From: Lachnospira sp. UBA3212
GTDB taxonomy: Bacteria > Bacillota > Clostridia > Lachnospirales > Lachnospiraceae
Direction of reading: 5' to 3'
NCBI GenBank assembly: GCA_002363615.1
Contig: DEWK01000004.1
Location: forward strand, 60,049-124,048
Length of the DNA stretch: 64,000 nucleotides
The notes under the pieces are model-generated. The model saw nothing but the letters and a program-made list of their open reading frames with translations, was not told where the DNA came from and did not search any database. Position numbers and translations under genes: made by a program. Every line of letters starts with the position of its first letter. The stretch's first letter is position 1. Below are positions 1 to 7,975 of the stretch, in pieces.

Positions 1-1661
1 AGTTCACTGTTGAGAACAAGAAGCTTTACATGCTTCAGTGTAGAAATGGTAAGAGAACAGCTCCTGCTGCATTAAAGATCGCTTGTGACCTTGTTGATGA
101 GGGACATAAGACTCCTGAAGAAGCAGTTGCTATGATCGATCCTAGAAACCTTGATACTCTTCTTCATCCACAGTTCGATGCTGCTGCTCTTAAGGCTGCA
201 ACTCCACTTGGTAAGGGTCTTGGTGCTTCTCCTGGTGCCGCTTGTGGTAAGGTTGTATTTACAGCTGATGATGCTGCAGAGTGGGCTAGCAGAGGTGAGA
301 AGGTTATCCTTGTTCGTCTTGAGACCTCTCCAGAAGATATTACTGGTATGAAGTCTGCACAGGGTATCCTTACAGTACGTGGTGGTATGACCTCTCACGC
401 AGCCGTAGTTGCTCGTGGTATGGGTACTTGCTGTGTATCTGGTTGTGGTGATATCAACATGGATGAGGAGAACAAGAAGTTCACACTTGGTGGTAAGGAA
501 TTCCACGAAGGAGACTTCATCTCTATCGATGGTTCCACCGGTAACATCTATGATGGTCAGATCGCAACAGTTGATGCTACTATTGCTGGTGAGTTCGGAC
601 GTATCATGGCATGGGCAGATGAGTACAGAACTCTTAAGGTTCGTACCAATGCTGATACTCCAGCGGATGCTAAGAAGGCTCGTGAGCTTGGTGCAGAAGG
701 TATCGGTCTTTGCCGTACAGAGCACATGTTCTTCGAGGAAGATAGAATTGCTGCATTCCGTGAGATGATCTGTTCTGATACTGTTGAAGAGAGAGAAGCT
801 GCTCTTGAGAAGATTCTCCCATATCAGCAGAGTGATTTCAAGGCTCTCTATGAGGCTCTTGAAGGTAACCCAGTAACTATCAGATTCCTTGATCCACCTC
901 TTCATGAGTTCGTTCCTACTGAGGAAGAAGATATTAAGAAGCTTGCTGAGGCTCAGGGTAAGAGCGTTGAGACTATTAAGGCTATCATCGCTAGTCTCCA
1001 TGAGTTCAACCCAATGATGGGTCACAGAGGATGTCGTCTTGCTGTAACTTATCCAGAAATCGCTAAGATGCAGACTAAGGCTGTTATCCGTGCAGCTATC
1101 GAAGTTCAGAAGGCTCACGCTGATTGGACTGTTAAGCCTGAGATCATGATTCCACTTGTATGTGAGGTTAAGGAGCTTAAGTATGTTAAGAATGTAGTTG
1201 TTGAGACCGCTGACGCTGAAATTGCTGCAGCTGGTGTTAACCTTGAGTACGAAGTAGGTACTATGATCGAGATCCCTCGTGCAGCTCTTACTGCTGACGA
1301 AATCGCTGCTGAGGCAGACTTCTTCTGCTTCGGTACGAACGATCTTACTCAGATGACTTTCGGATTCTCTCGTGATGATGCTGGTAAGTTCTTAAATGCT
1401 TACTATGATGCTAAGATCTTCGAGAATGATCCATTTGCTAAGCTTGACCAGACTGGTGTTGGTAAGCTTATGGAGACAGCTATCAAGCTTGGTAAGCCTG
1501 TAAATCCTAAGCTTCATGTCGGTATCTGTGGAGAGCATGGTGGAGATCCTTCATCTGTAGAGTTCTGCCACAAGATTGGTCTTGATTATGTATCATGTTC
1601 ACCATTCCGTGTACCTGTAGCTAGATTAGCTGCAGCACAGGCTGCAATCGCAGAAAAGTAG
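1..1661 (+). CDS. ppdK: Pyruvate, phosphate dikinase (C-terminal part; 5' end outside window)
   Basis: Reversibly converts pyruvate, ATP and phosphate to PEP, AMP and PPi in the cytosol. The reading frame is open from base 3 without a start, so the gene begins upstream; about 553 of the family's roughly 870 residues are present. Visible are the end of the ATP-grasp part (LYMLQCRNGKRTA, where the family usually has MLQTR), the phosphohistidine swivel motif GGMTSHAAVVARGMG, the PEP/pyruvate barrel with GLCRTEHMFF and GTNDLTQMTFGFSRDD, and the C-terminal GICGEHGGDP with the catalytic Cys. Codon use is biased (GGT, CGT, CTT), typical of a highly expressed host gene, and unlike the genes that follow. 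This is chromosome, left of the mobile element. Confidence 0.97.
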   Translation, partial: FTVENKKLYMLQCRNGKRTAPAALKIACDLVDEGHKTPEEAVAMIDPRNLDTLLHPQFDAAALKAATPLGKGLGASPGAACGKVVFTADDAAEWASRGEKVILVRLETSPEDITGMKSAQGILTVRGGMTSHAAVVARGMGTCCVSGCGDINMDEENKKFTLGGKEFHEGDFISIDGSTGNIYDGQIATVDATIAGEFGRIMAWADEYRTLKVRTNADTPADAKKARELGAEGIGLCRTEHMFFEEDRIAAFREMICSDTVEEREAALEKILPYQQSDFKALYEALEGNPVTIRFLDPPLHEFVPTEEEDIKKLAEAQGKSVETIKAIIASLHEFNPMMGHRGCRLAVTYPEIAKMQTKAVIRAAIEVQKAHADWTVKPEIMIPLVCEVKELKYVKNVVVETADAEIAAAGVNLEYEVGTMIEIPRAALTADEIAAEADFFCFGTNDLTQMTFGFSRDDAGKFLNAYYDAKIFENDPFAKLDQTGVGKLMETAIKLGKPVNPKLHVGICGEHGGDPSSVEFCHKIGLDYVSCSPFRVPVARLAAAQAAIAEK

Positions 1662-1690
1662 GAAAAGATTTCGATAATCATATCTACTTG

Positions 1691-1798
1691 ATGACTACGA
1701 TAATTGACGAAGATGAAGCAAGGGAAATCCTTGCAGAGCTAGGAATTATCGAGAGTTTGAGAGGATATAAACCATTTACGGTTGATATTTATATTTAA
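1691..1798 (+). CDS. Possible 35-aa ORF behind ppdK, or gene remnant
   Basis: A short open frame (starts MTTIIDEDEAREIL, ends PFTVDIYI) sits between the ppdK stop and its terminator. There is no convincing ribosome site ahead of the ATG: the nearest purine run, GGAAAAG at 1661-1667, is about 24 nt away. I do not recognise the product. It could be a short host gene read through from ppdK, or the tail of something truncated near the element boundary. Low confidence that it is translated. Confidence 0.25.
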   Translation: MTTIIDEDEAREILAELGIIESLRGYKPFTVDIYI

Positions 1799-1812
1799 TT
1801 GAAATCCTGAAA

Positions 1813-1861
1813 GGGATCGAACAGTTTTAACACTTTTGTTAAAATGTTCGGTCCCTTTTTT
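1813..1861 (+). terminator. Rho-independent terminator of ppdK
   Basis: GGGATCGAACA (1813-1823) pairs with TGTTCGGTCCC (1845-1855). The inner GTTTTAACA/TGTTAAAA extends the stem to about 19 pairs, and a T-run follows. This marks the end of the host transcription unit. Confidence 0.9.
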
Positions 1862-1866
1862 GCGTT

Positions 1867-1905
1867 TTAGGAAGAAAAATAAAAAAATTCAATTTTTTTT
1901 CCTAA
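1867..1905. repeat. AT-rich inverted repeat near the left element end
   Basis: TTAGGAA (1867-1873) is inverted as TTCCTAA (1899-1905) around an A-rich then T-rich spacer. It could act as a second, bidirectional terminator or be part of the left junction. The rest of 1662-1985 holds only the ppdK terminator and the short ORF. Confidence 0.4.
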
Positions 1906-1986
1906 TTTATTTAACAGTCATTATCAGAATATAAAAAGTGGCGAAAAGCCAGTAAATTAGGGCGTTTCAGCAGAAAGGAGAAGGCA

Positions 1987-2175
1987 ATGATAAAAATGAG
2001 ACTGCAAGGAAGTAGGAACGATATTCGCTGGTTTTTGAAAATTCTTGAAAAAGATGATCGTTTTGATGTTTTAGACACATCGGACATCATGTCTATCAAG
2101 ACTTCTAATAGATTTAAGCGAGTTTATACCAATATCTATCGGAAGCAGATCAGTACAGTTCACAAGGGTAAGTAA
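1987..2175 (+). CDS. Small DUF3970-like protein (62 aa)
   Basis: First gene of the element, with a good ribosome site (GAAAGGAG about 8 nt ahead of ATG). The sequence starts MIKMRLQGSRNDIRWFL, a pattern resembling the short DUF3970/YvzF-like proteins common at the left ends of clostridial ICEs: a beta strand, an amphipathic helix, then a basic strand ending in FKRVYTNIY. Function is unknown; a small alpha/beta fold is likely. Its position ahead of parA suggests it belongs to the maintenance module. Confidence 0.7.
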   Translation: MIKMRLQGSRNDIRWFLKILEKDDRFDVLDTSDIMSIKTSNRFKRVYTNIYRKQISTVHKGK

Positions 2176-2233
2176 ATCTCTATCATTGCTCAAGGTTTGG
2201 GCAGGTAGTAGATATATATTTCAATTAAATAAT

Positions 2234-2256
2234 GCGTACATTTAAGGAATGTATGT
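2234..2256. promoter_or_regulatory. Inverted repeat upstream of parA (possible operator)
   Basis: GCGTACATT (2234-2242) and AATGTATGT (2248-2256) form an imperfect inverted repeat 28 nt before the parA start. Its position fits an autoregulatory site for ParA/ParB or a neighbouring regulator. No canonical parS (TGTTTCACGTGAAACA) is seen nearby. Confidence 0.4.
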
Positions 2257-2284
2257 AGCACAGCGGAAAGCGAGGTAAATGTCA

Positions 2285-3064
2285 ATGTGTAAAGTAATTG
2301 CAGTAAGTAACCAAAAAGGCGGAACAGCCAAGAGTACGAGTTCAGTCAATCTTGGGATTGGACTTGTAAGAGAAGGGAAGAGGGTTCTTCTAATCGATTG
2401 TGACAGTCAGGGCTCAATGTCAGCGAGTCTCGGAGTGAGAGAGCCAGATGCACTTGATGTAGCTCTACCAACTATCATAGGTAAGATTATCAACGATGAG
2501 AAGTTTGAAATGCATGAGGGTATTATCCATCATGAGGAAGGTGTGGATCTCATGCCTTGTAATATCGAACTTGCAGCATTAGAGCAGACTCTTATCAATG
2601 TAATGCGTAGGGAATATGTCCTTAAGCAGTATATAGATATGATTTCAGAAGAGTATGACTATATTATTCTGGACTGCATGCCTAGTCTTGGTATGGTAAC
2701 AATCAATGCCTTAACAGCTGCTGATTCGGTTCTTATACCATGTCAGCCTTCGTATCTGCCTATAGTAGGTTTGGAACAGCTTATTGTAACTATTGGAAAG
2801 GTTAAGAAGTATCTTAATCCGGAACTTAAGATTGAGGGAGTTTTATTTACTATCGTTGATGGAAGGACAAACTTCTCCAAAGATATAATGAAGCTTCTTA
2901 AAGAGAGCTATGGAGAAAGCTTACATTTCTTTAAGGAAGGGATTCCTAAGTCGGTCAGAGCAGAGGAGATTGCTGCAGAAGGCGTTAGTATTTATAAACA
3001 TGATCCAAAGGGCAAGGTTGCTCTTGCATATGAAAGTTTGGTAAAGGAGGTGCTTGCAAAATGA
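2285..3064 (+). CDS. parA: ParA family partition ATPase
   Basis: Deviant-Walker ATPase that works with the downstream ParB to segregate the element while it is extrachromosomal. The protein begins MCKVIAVSNQKGGTAKST. The P-loop reads KGGTAKST rather than the usual KGGVGKTT, so the residue before the second lysine is Ala. Further motifs are LLIDCDSQGS and YDYIILDCMPSLG (Walker B). I chose ATG 2285 over ATG 2279 because the GAGGT site at 2272-2276 is 8 nt from the former and only 2 nt from the latter, and the family normally starts MCKV. Length (259 aa) is typical. It overlaps parB by 4 bases (ATGA), showing translational coupling. Confidence 0.92.
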   Translation: MCKVIAVSNQKGGTAKSTSSVNLGIGLVREGKRVLLIDCDSQGSMSASLGVREPDALDVALPTIIGKIINDEKFEMHEGIIHHEEGVDLMPCNIELAALEQTLINVMRREYVLKQYIDMISEEYDYIILDCMPSLGMVTINALTAADSVLIPCQPSYLPIVGLEQLIVTIGKVKKYLNPELKIEGVLFTIVDGRTNFSKDIMKLLKESYGESLHFFKEGIPKSVRAEEIAAEGVSIYKHDPKGKVALAYESLVKEVLAK

Positions 3065-4137
3065 GTAGAGATAGTGCATCAAAGATTCATATTAAGGCAT
3101 TTGACGATCTGTTTGGTGGTGGAGAAGCTGATAATACCAATTCAGAAGAATTGCTTAAGGATGCCGTTGAGATACCATTAGACGAGCTTCATCCTTTTAA
3201 GAATCATCCATTTATAGTCAGGGATGATGATAAGCTTCAGGAGATGGTTGAGAGCATAAAGAAAGTTGGAGTTCTTAATCCAGCAATAGCAAGAAAGGAT
3301 CCAAATGGTGGCTACGAACTTATTTCTGGCCATACCAGGAAGGAAGCTGCTAAGAGGGCCGGATTAGCAACAATGCCTGTAATTGTAAGAGATTATGATG
3401 ATGACATGGCTACGATTGCTATGGTTGATTCTAATCTTCAAAGAGAGGAGATTTCAATTAGTGAAAAGGCTAGAGCATATGCTATGAAATATGAAGCCAT
3501 GAAACACCAAGGAAGTAGTAAAGGTGGAGTCAGTTTACAGGCCTTAAGTGAAGAAACTGGAGAAAACTATAAAACTATTCAAAGACTTATAACGGTGTCA
3601 AAACTCCCAGATGACCTTTTGGGATTAATAGATGAGAAGAAACTAGGGATTAGACAAGGCATTGATTTAACCGAATTAAGTGAGAATGAGCAAGAGATGG
3701 TTTATCAAGAGATTATTGATAATAATCTAAAGATTTCAATGAATCAGGCCTCTAAATTAAGAGATTTAAGTAAGGATGGACTTTTTGATGCTTCTTCAAT
3801 GAAGGAAACATTAGCTGAAACAAAAAAGCCTAAGAAAACCAAGGATGATAAGTCAAAGACATCAACTGGAAAGAGATATTCGAGTATATCAGAAGAAGCT
3901 TTATATGAGTGTTTTGCTGATGCCGGCATTCTTTCTTATAACAATGAAAATGACAGATATGGTATTAAGATGGGGAATGAATGGATTAATACTGGTTTTC
4001 ATTGTGGTGATTGCTTAAGAGTGTTTATTAACGGATATTGGGTTGATACTTGTATGGAGAGTAGTGTTGATAGGGAATGGTATCTCGTTGGAACTGAATG
4101 TGAAGGTAATCTCGAAAATATAATAGCTAAATGCTAG
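3061..4137 (+). CDS. parB: ParB/Spo0J-like partition protein with C-terminal DUF5348-like domain
   Basis: Binds centromere-like DNA and stimulates ParA. The N-terminal ParB nuclease-like domain (about residues 35-130) shows the PFKNHPF motif, ELISGHTRKEAAKRAG and MVDSNLQREE (the GxxR/NLQRE boxes). A central HTH region (about 130-230) follows, then a charged linker rich in KKPKKTKDDK. The last 85 residues (from about 270) look like the DUF5348 domain of ICE proteins (LRVFINGYWVDTCMESS, WYLVG). That tail is unusual for a plain ParB and may be an element-specific interaction module. ATGA overlap with parA. Confidence 0.9.
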   Translation: MSRDSASKIHIKAFDDLFGGGEADNTNSEELLKDAVEIPLDELHPFKNHPFIVRDDDKLQEMVESIKKVGVLNPAIARKDPNGGYELISGHTRKEAAKRAGLATMPVIVRDYDDDMATIAMVDSNLQREEISISEKARAYAMKYEAMKHQGSSKGGVSLQALSEETGENYKTIQRLITVSKLPDDLLGLIDEKKLGIRQGIDLTELSENEQEMVYQEIIDNNLKISMNQASKLRDLSKDGLFDASSMKETLAETKKPKKTKDDKSKTSTGKRYSSISEEALYECFADAGILSYNNENDRYGIKMGNEWINTGFHCGDCLRVFINGYWVDTCMESSVDREWYLVGTECEGNLENIIAKC

Positions 4138-4149
4138 GAGGTGAATTTT

Positions 4150-4644
4150 TTGAATATTTATTTTAGAAAACCATCTCTTAGGAGTTTGTCTTGTGGTTCT
4201 AGAATTGCTTATGCTAGGCAGTTTAGAGGATTATCACAACAACGATTAGGTGAGGCTATTGGACTTAAGAAAGATAAGATAAGGAATAGAATTTGCAGAT
4301 ATGAAAGAGGAGGTAGGGTGCCTAAAAAAGATAGGATTCTAGTAATTGCAAATGTCCTTAATGTATCTGAGGGGATGATTAGAGATTATGATTTTAGGAA
4401 TCCATCAGATTTTATATATGAAGCTTTATGGTTAGAAGAGTTGATGCCTGAATTAGAATTAACCCTTCATAAGGGTAATCCTAGAATCTATGAAACCTGT
4501 GATTTGTTTTCGGATTTCTATAAGGAATGGAGAAAAAAGAAAAAACAATTAGATTTAGGTTCAATTACGAAAAAAGATTACATTGAATGGAAACTAACAT
4601 ATGTAGTACCTGGAGAAAGGAGGAGTGATAATGGCGGAGAATGA
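4150..4644 (+). CDS. XRE-type HTH regulator
   Basis: An HTH_3-like DNA-binding domain at about residues 15-70 (GSRIAYARQFRGLSQQRLGEA, ending in ANVLNVSEGMI) is followed by an acidic/basic C-terminal half without a recognised domain. I chose the TTG at 4150 because AGGAGGT (4136-4142) is 7 nt upstream; the GTG at 4141 lies inside that ribosome site. It sits between parB and repA and overlaps repA by 14 bases, so it is a plausible controller of replication or copy number. Confidence 0.8.
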   Translation: MNIYFRKPSLRSLSCGSRIAYARQFRGLSQQRLGEAIGLKKDKIRNRICRYERGGRVPKKDRILVIANVLNVSEGMIRDYDFRNPSDFIYEALWLEELMPELELTLHKGNPRIYETCDLFSDFYKEWRKKKKQLDLGSITKKDYIEWKLTYVVPGERRSDNGGE

Positions 4645-6034
4645 AGTATGTGGAATAAGCTTGGATTATTTTTATGGTATGCAGGCCGAGATGTTTTCAT
4701 TTCTCAGAATTCCTAAGCTTCTTGTTAAGGATGGACGATTTGAGAAAATGTCAAATGAAGCAAAAATGCTGTTTGGCCTTCTTCTTGATAGGATGTCTTT
4801 GTCAATGAAAAATAAGTGGTTTGATGAAGATAACAGAGTTTACATTATCTATACCACAGATGAAATTATGATTGATTTATGTATTGGAACCCAGAAGTGT
4901 GTGAAACTTTTGAAGGAACTTGAAACCTACGGTCTTATCGAGAGAAAAAAGCAAGGTTTTTCAAAACCAGACATTATTTATATAAAGAATTTTTCGATTC
5001 TTGCAAATGATGGAATGGAAATGCCAAAAGCAGCTGAAGCAAAAGTTAGATCTAGGCGAGAAAAGAAGAGTAAGCATGAGGTGTTAGAAGATGATGATTC
5101 AGAAGATTGTAAGTTATCAACAAATGTTGATAATTCTACAGTGTTTCCAAAATCAAAACACGAGAGTTTTGAAAATCAAAACGCGGAAGTTTTGAAAATC
5201 GAAACACGAGAGTTTCCAGAATCAAAAGACGAGAGTTTTGAAAATCAAAACACGAGAGTTTCCGAAATTGAAACACGAGAGTTTCCAAAATCAAAACTAA
5301 ATAATACTAATATTATTAATACTGATATTAGTGATACTAATGATAATAATACTGATAATATTAACTCTGGTATTATAATATCTCATCCTATCTCATCGAA
5401 TAGTGAATCTGGGCTTAAAAAAGAACAAGTATCGACAGAGGATGGGATGAGATTGGATGTGAATCGTAAAAAAGGTGTATATTTCCCTTTGGATTATACA
5501 GAGCCTATTTCATTGGAAGAGGAACAGAACATGATTTGCGAGCTAGAGGATAATAATGGTATTCCTTACAATTATGTTATGGATCCTGAAAAAATGAAAA
5601 CAGCAATGCAAGTGCTATTTGATTGGAACTATCAAATCCAGTTAATAGACAGCAGACCGTATGAGAGCAAAAATGATCATTATTTCAAATTGATGCTACG
5701 GAATATGATTTATATGGCTACATCACTGGAGCCTGTCATAATAAATAGCGGGAAACAGATAGTAACATACTCGAAATTTTTAGACAGAATAAATGTTATT
5801 TATCATGAGAAAGGGCGTAATCTGCATGGGTTCTCTGTGCTTATGGAAAGATGTATTGAAAGATATGACAAAAATACATATGAGCAGGAAATAGTCAATC
5901 CGGATGCATATGCAAAGAGTGTTATATGGAGTACCTTACAGAACTATGATGCAGATTATTCCGGTTGGTTTAACTATGATTACAGCCATATCGACTGGGA
6001 TGCAGTGAACAAAAAGATTAAAGAGAAAGGATGA
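4631..6034 (+). CDS. repA: RepA_N family replication initiator with embedded iterons
   Basis: Initiates theta-type replication of the circular form. The N-terminal RepA_N winged-helix region (residues 1-125) has the family pattern: FLRIPKLLV, MSNEAKMLFGLLLDRMSLS, then YIIYTTDEIMIDL. The middle (about 130-260) is low complexity and encoded by 23-bp DNA repeats plus an AT-rich tract. The C-terminal part (about 290-467) resembles the DUF6017-type region of ICE RepA proteins. The start is ATG 4631 because AGGAGG at 4618-4623 is 7 nt upstream; GTG 4625 is too close. RepA_N replicons commonly carry their origin inside the gene, and this one appears to do so. Confidence 0.92.
   Translation: MAENEVCGISLDYFYGMQAEMFSFLRIPKLLVKDGRFEKMSNEAKMLFGLLLDRMSLSMKNKWFDEDNRVYIIYTTDEIMIDLCIGTQKCVKLLKELETYGLIERKKQGFSKPDIIYIKNFSILANDGMEMPKAAEAKVRSRREKKSKHEVLEDDDSEDCKLSTNVDNSTVFPKSKHESFENQNAEVLKIETREFPESKDESFENQNTRVSEIETREFPKSKLNNTNIINTDISDTNDNNTDNINSGIIISHPISSNSESGLKKEQVSTEDGMRLDVNRKKGVYFPLDYTEPISLEEEQNMICELEDNNGIPYNYVMDPEKMKTAMQVLFDWNYQIQLIDSRPYESKNDHYFKLMLRNMIYMATSLEPVIINSGKQIVTYSKFLDRINVIYHEKGRNLHGFSVLMERCIERYDKNTYEQEIVNPDAYAKSVIWSTLQNYDADYSGWFNYDYSHIDWDAVNKKIKEKG
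5143..5297 (+). repeat. Seven 23-bp direct repeats (iterons) inside repA; probable replication origin
   Basis: Seven units begin at 5143, 5166, 5189, 5212, 5235, 5258 and 5281, exactly 23 bases apart. Each contains a 17-bp near-palindrome such as GTTTTGAAAATCAAAAC, joined by a spacer close to ACGAGA. Because 23 is not a multiple of three, the repeats are read in all three frames, so it is the DNA and not the peptide that is conserved. Central intragenic repeats are the known origin architecture of RepA_N plasmids; the assignment here is by analogy. Confidence 0.85.
5298..5385 (+). other. AT-rich tract next to the iterons (candidate DNA-unwinding element)
   Basis: Directly after the last iteron the sequence is dominated by AAT, ATT and GAT triplets (encoding Asn, Ile, Thr and Asp repeats) with almost no C or G. 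Placed beside an iteron array, it is the expected position for strand opening by RepA. Confidence 0.6.
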
Positions 6035-6039
6035 TTTGA

Positions 6040-6381
6040 ATGAACAAGATAATTCTATTAGGCTATGTGTCTAAGCTTCCTGAGCTTCATAAGAGCACAG
6101 GAGAGCGAGAGGTGACAATCACAAGGTTTGACCTGGCAGTCAATAAGAAAGGCAAGTATAAGGATCAAAGTGATGCAGATTTCTTTCACTGTACATCGTT
6201 TGGCAAGACCGCTGAGTTTATCGAGAAATACTTTGATGTTGGTTCTAAGATGCTTCTGACCGGAAGAGTCGAGAATAATAACTATACCAACAGCAAGGGC
6301 GAGAAAGTCTATGGCTACCAGGTGGTAGTTGAAGAGGTTGAATTTGCTGATAGTAAGCCTAAGAGTGAAACATATGAGTGA
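6040..6381 (+). CDS. ssb: Single-stranded DNA-binding protein (short form)
   Basis: An OB-fold SSB of 113 aa: MNKIILLGYVSKLPELH, VTITRFDLAVNKK, ADFFHCTSFGKTAEFIEKYFDVGSK and LLTGRVENNNY match the standard order of SSB strands. It ends shortly after the OB fold and lacks the acidic DDDIPF-like tail of host SSBs, so it probably coats transfer or replication intermediates without recruiting the full host set of SSB partners. It lies 5 nt after repA and overlaps the next gene. Confidence 0.93.
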   Translation: MNKIILLGYVSKLPELHKSTGEREVTITRFDLAVNKKGKYKDQSDADFFHCTSFGKTAEFIEKYFDVGSKMLLTGRVENNNYTNSKGEKVYGYQVVVEEVEFADSKPKSETYE

Positions 6382-6691
6382 TAGGAGCATAAAGCAGATC
6401 CGATTTACTTTAAATCTTAGATACAAAGAAGATAAGGACATATATGAAATACTTAAGAAACAAAGCAATATGAGTTCTTTTATCAAACTAGCAATATCTT
6501 CTTACTGTGATTCTTCACAAGTGAGTAAATCGGATCTAAAACTTACGGAAGATAAGATTATAAGAGAAATCAGAGATGTTTTTTCCTCTTCATCTGAAAA
6601 AAACATAAATTGTCGAAGAGCAGAGGAAAAGAGGGATAAGCACTCTGGTTCAGAAAATGATAGCAATTCAAATATAAAAAATTTGATCTGA
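6374..6691 (+). CDS. Small ribbon-helix-helix-like protein
   Basis: The start is ATG 6374, overlapping the ssb stop. The N-terminal half (IRFTLNLRYKEDKDIYEILKK, then SSFIKLAISSYC) has the strand-helix-helix pattern of ParR/CopG-type DNA-binding proteins; the C-terminal half is charged and low complexity. It is probably an element DNA-binding or partition accessory protein. The family call is by pattern only. Confidence 0.6.
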   Translation: MSDRSIKQIRFTLNLRYKEDKDIYEILKKQSNMSSFIKLAISSYCDSSQVSKSDLKLTEDKIIREIRDVFSSSSEKNINCRRAEEKRDKHSGSENDSNSNIKNLI

Positions 6692-6747
6692 TAATCATGT
6701 ATAATCTGTAGAATATGGTAAAATGTAAAGTGAATGATTTGAATGCG

Positions 6748-6772
6748 ACTTTTGGACCATTGGTCCAAAGGT
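6748..6772. repeat. Dispersed palindrome copy 1
   Basis: Core TTTGGACCATTGGTCCAAA with ACT on the left and GGT on the right arm (a G-U-compatible change), 45 nt ahead of the CAP-domain gene. Confidence 0.9.
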
Positions 6773-6817
6773 TAGAGAGAATAATACGAATAGGATTCAG
6801 AAAGGAAGGGATCCCTT

Positions 6818-7843
6818 ATGAGAAATATAAAGAAAATGGCAATGATAATAGTTGCAATAACAATGATTTTTATGATGACTAATATTACTAATGTTAAGGC
6901 TGCTAGCAGGTGTACAGTATCAGTTGGTGGTGCCAAAAAGATCAGTAAGAAGGTTTTTAAGAAGGCTAAGAAGGTAAAGGTACTTTCCTCTAATGCTAGA
7001 GTTTGTAAAGTTAAGTATCTTAAGAAGTCTAAGAAAGTAAAGCTTATAGGTAAAAAAGCCGGAAAAGCAAAGATTACGATTAAGGTTAAGAGAAAAGGTA
7101 AGAAGGTTAAAAAGTATAAGTACAAGGTTACGGTTAGGAGTAAGAAAGTTACTAAGGAACAAAACTGTAAGAACGCTCTAAAAAAGCTTAATTCTTATCG
7201 TAAAGCTGTTGGAGCTGATGGCTTAGAGTGGTCTGACATTCTTTATGGAGCTTGTATGTATAGGCTTAAAAATAGTGGATTTGACAGACACAAAAACATT
7301 ATTGACGATTTAAGCGTTTATTTTGGCGGTTTTTTCAGTACAGTAAAGGATGATGAAATCAATTACTTTACTGGGGAAAATCAGGGATATGGTTATGCTA
7401 ATTTGGATAAAGCTATGCTAGGCTGGAGAAATAGTGAAGGACATTACAAAAATATGATTGATAAGTCACATAAAAGTTGTGCTATAGCTTATCTTAACGG
7501 AACTTATATTACAATATTCTCTGATAAGACTGCTAGTGAATTAAAACAATGGAGAGAGGATATTGATTCAGGGAAAATTGCTTCCGTAACTTTAAGGGAA
7601 AAGGATGGTTCTTCAGACGAATATATTGAAGGAAGAAATATTCAATTTTACGATATAGCTGATAAGTGGAATACCTTGAGGACTGTTAGGATTAAAAATG
7701 TATCGGGTGTTAATTTTCATTTAGAAGTAGGACATACTTATATGTTTATTGATAAGGAGATATCCACTGAAGAAGGAAAGGTTGATAGGGTTAGCATAAC
7801 AGTTTCAGGCGACCAAGAAAACATTATTGAACTAGTATCATAG
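6818..7843 (+). CDS. Secreted protein with Ig-like (Big2-type) region and CAP/SCP domain
   Basis: An N-terminal signal peptide (residues 1-29, MRNIKKMAMIIVAITMIF up to VKAAS) indicates export. Residues about 35-110 are extremely lysine rich and have the KKVKVLSSNARVCKVK / GKAKITIKV pattern of bacterial Ig-like Big2 domains. Residues about 118-245 resemble a CAP/SCP-PR1 domain (LNSYRKAVGADGLEWSDIL, then GENQGYGYANLDKAMLGWRNSEGHYKNM, ending TYITIFS). The role is unknown; the very basic Ig-like region may bind wall polymers, and the position at the head of the transfer module suggests cell-cell contact. A terminator follows, so it is a separate unit. Confidence 0.75.
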   Translation: MRNIKKMAMIIVAITMIFMMTNITNVKAASRCTVSVGGAKKISKKVFKKAKKVKVLSSNARVCKVKYLKKSKKVKLIGKKAGKAKITIKVKRKGKKVKKYKYKVTVRSKKVTKEQNCKNALKKLNSYRKAVGADGLEWSDILYGACMYRLKNSGFDRHKNIIDDLSVYFGGFFSTVKDDEINYFTGENQGYGYANLDKAMLGWRNSEGHYKNMIDKSHKSCAIAYLNGTYITIFSDKTASELKQWREDIDSGKIASVTLREKDGSSDEYIEGRNIQFYDIADKWNTLRTVRIKNVSGVNFHLEVGHTYMFIDKEISTEEGKVDRVSITVSGDQENIIELVS

Positions 7844-7873
7844 AGAATTTACAAGTGAATATTTATCACACAG

Positions 7874-7907
7874 GCCCTTTGGTAAGCATACCAGAGGGCT
7901 TTTTTTA
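7874..7907 (+). terminator. Rho-independent terminator
   Basis: GCCCTTTGGTA (7874-7884) and TACCAGAGGGC (7889-7899) form an 11-bp stem with a 4-nt loop, followed by seven T. It separates the CAP gene from the adhesin unit. Confidence 0.92.
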
Positions 7908-7922
7908 TTGGTAAGAAAGCAC

Positions 7923-7949
7923 AACTATTGGACCAATGGTCCAGAAGTT
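7923..7949. repeat. Dispersed palindrome copy 2 (divergent arms)
   Basis: Core TTGGACCAATGGTCCA with imperfect outer arms (ACTA / GAAGT). It lies 27 nt ahead of the small leader ORF and 111 nt before the adhesin start. Confidence 0.85.
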
Positions 7950-7975
7950 AACCACGTTAAGAGAGGAGATTATTT

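Noticed and set aside
72..1118. Long antisense open frame (348 aa) opposite ppdK
   Set aside because: It is the mirror of a highly biased coding sequence; Ser/Leu/Thr-rich, no ribosome site, no recognisable domain.
5143..5297. Repeats in RepA as a repetitive protein domain
   Set aside because: Period 23 changes the reading phase each unit, so the protein does not repeat; the DNA does.
6818..7160. Lys-rich N-terminal stretch as a low-complexity artefact or non-coding region
   Set aside because: It follows a clear signal peptide and has an Ig-like repeat pattern continuous with a CAP domain, so it is real coding sequence.
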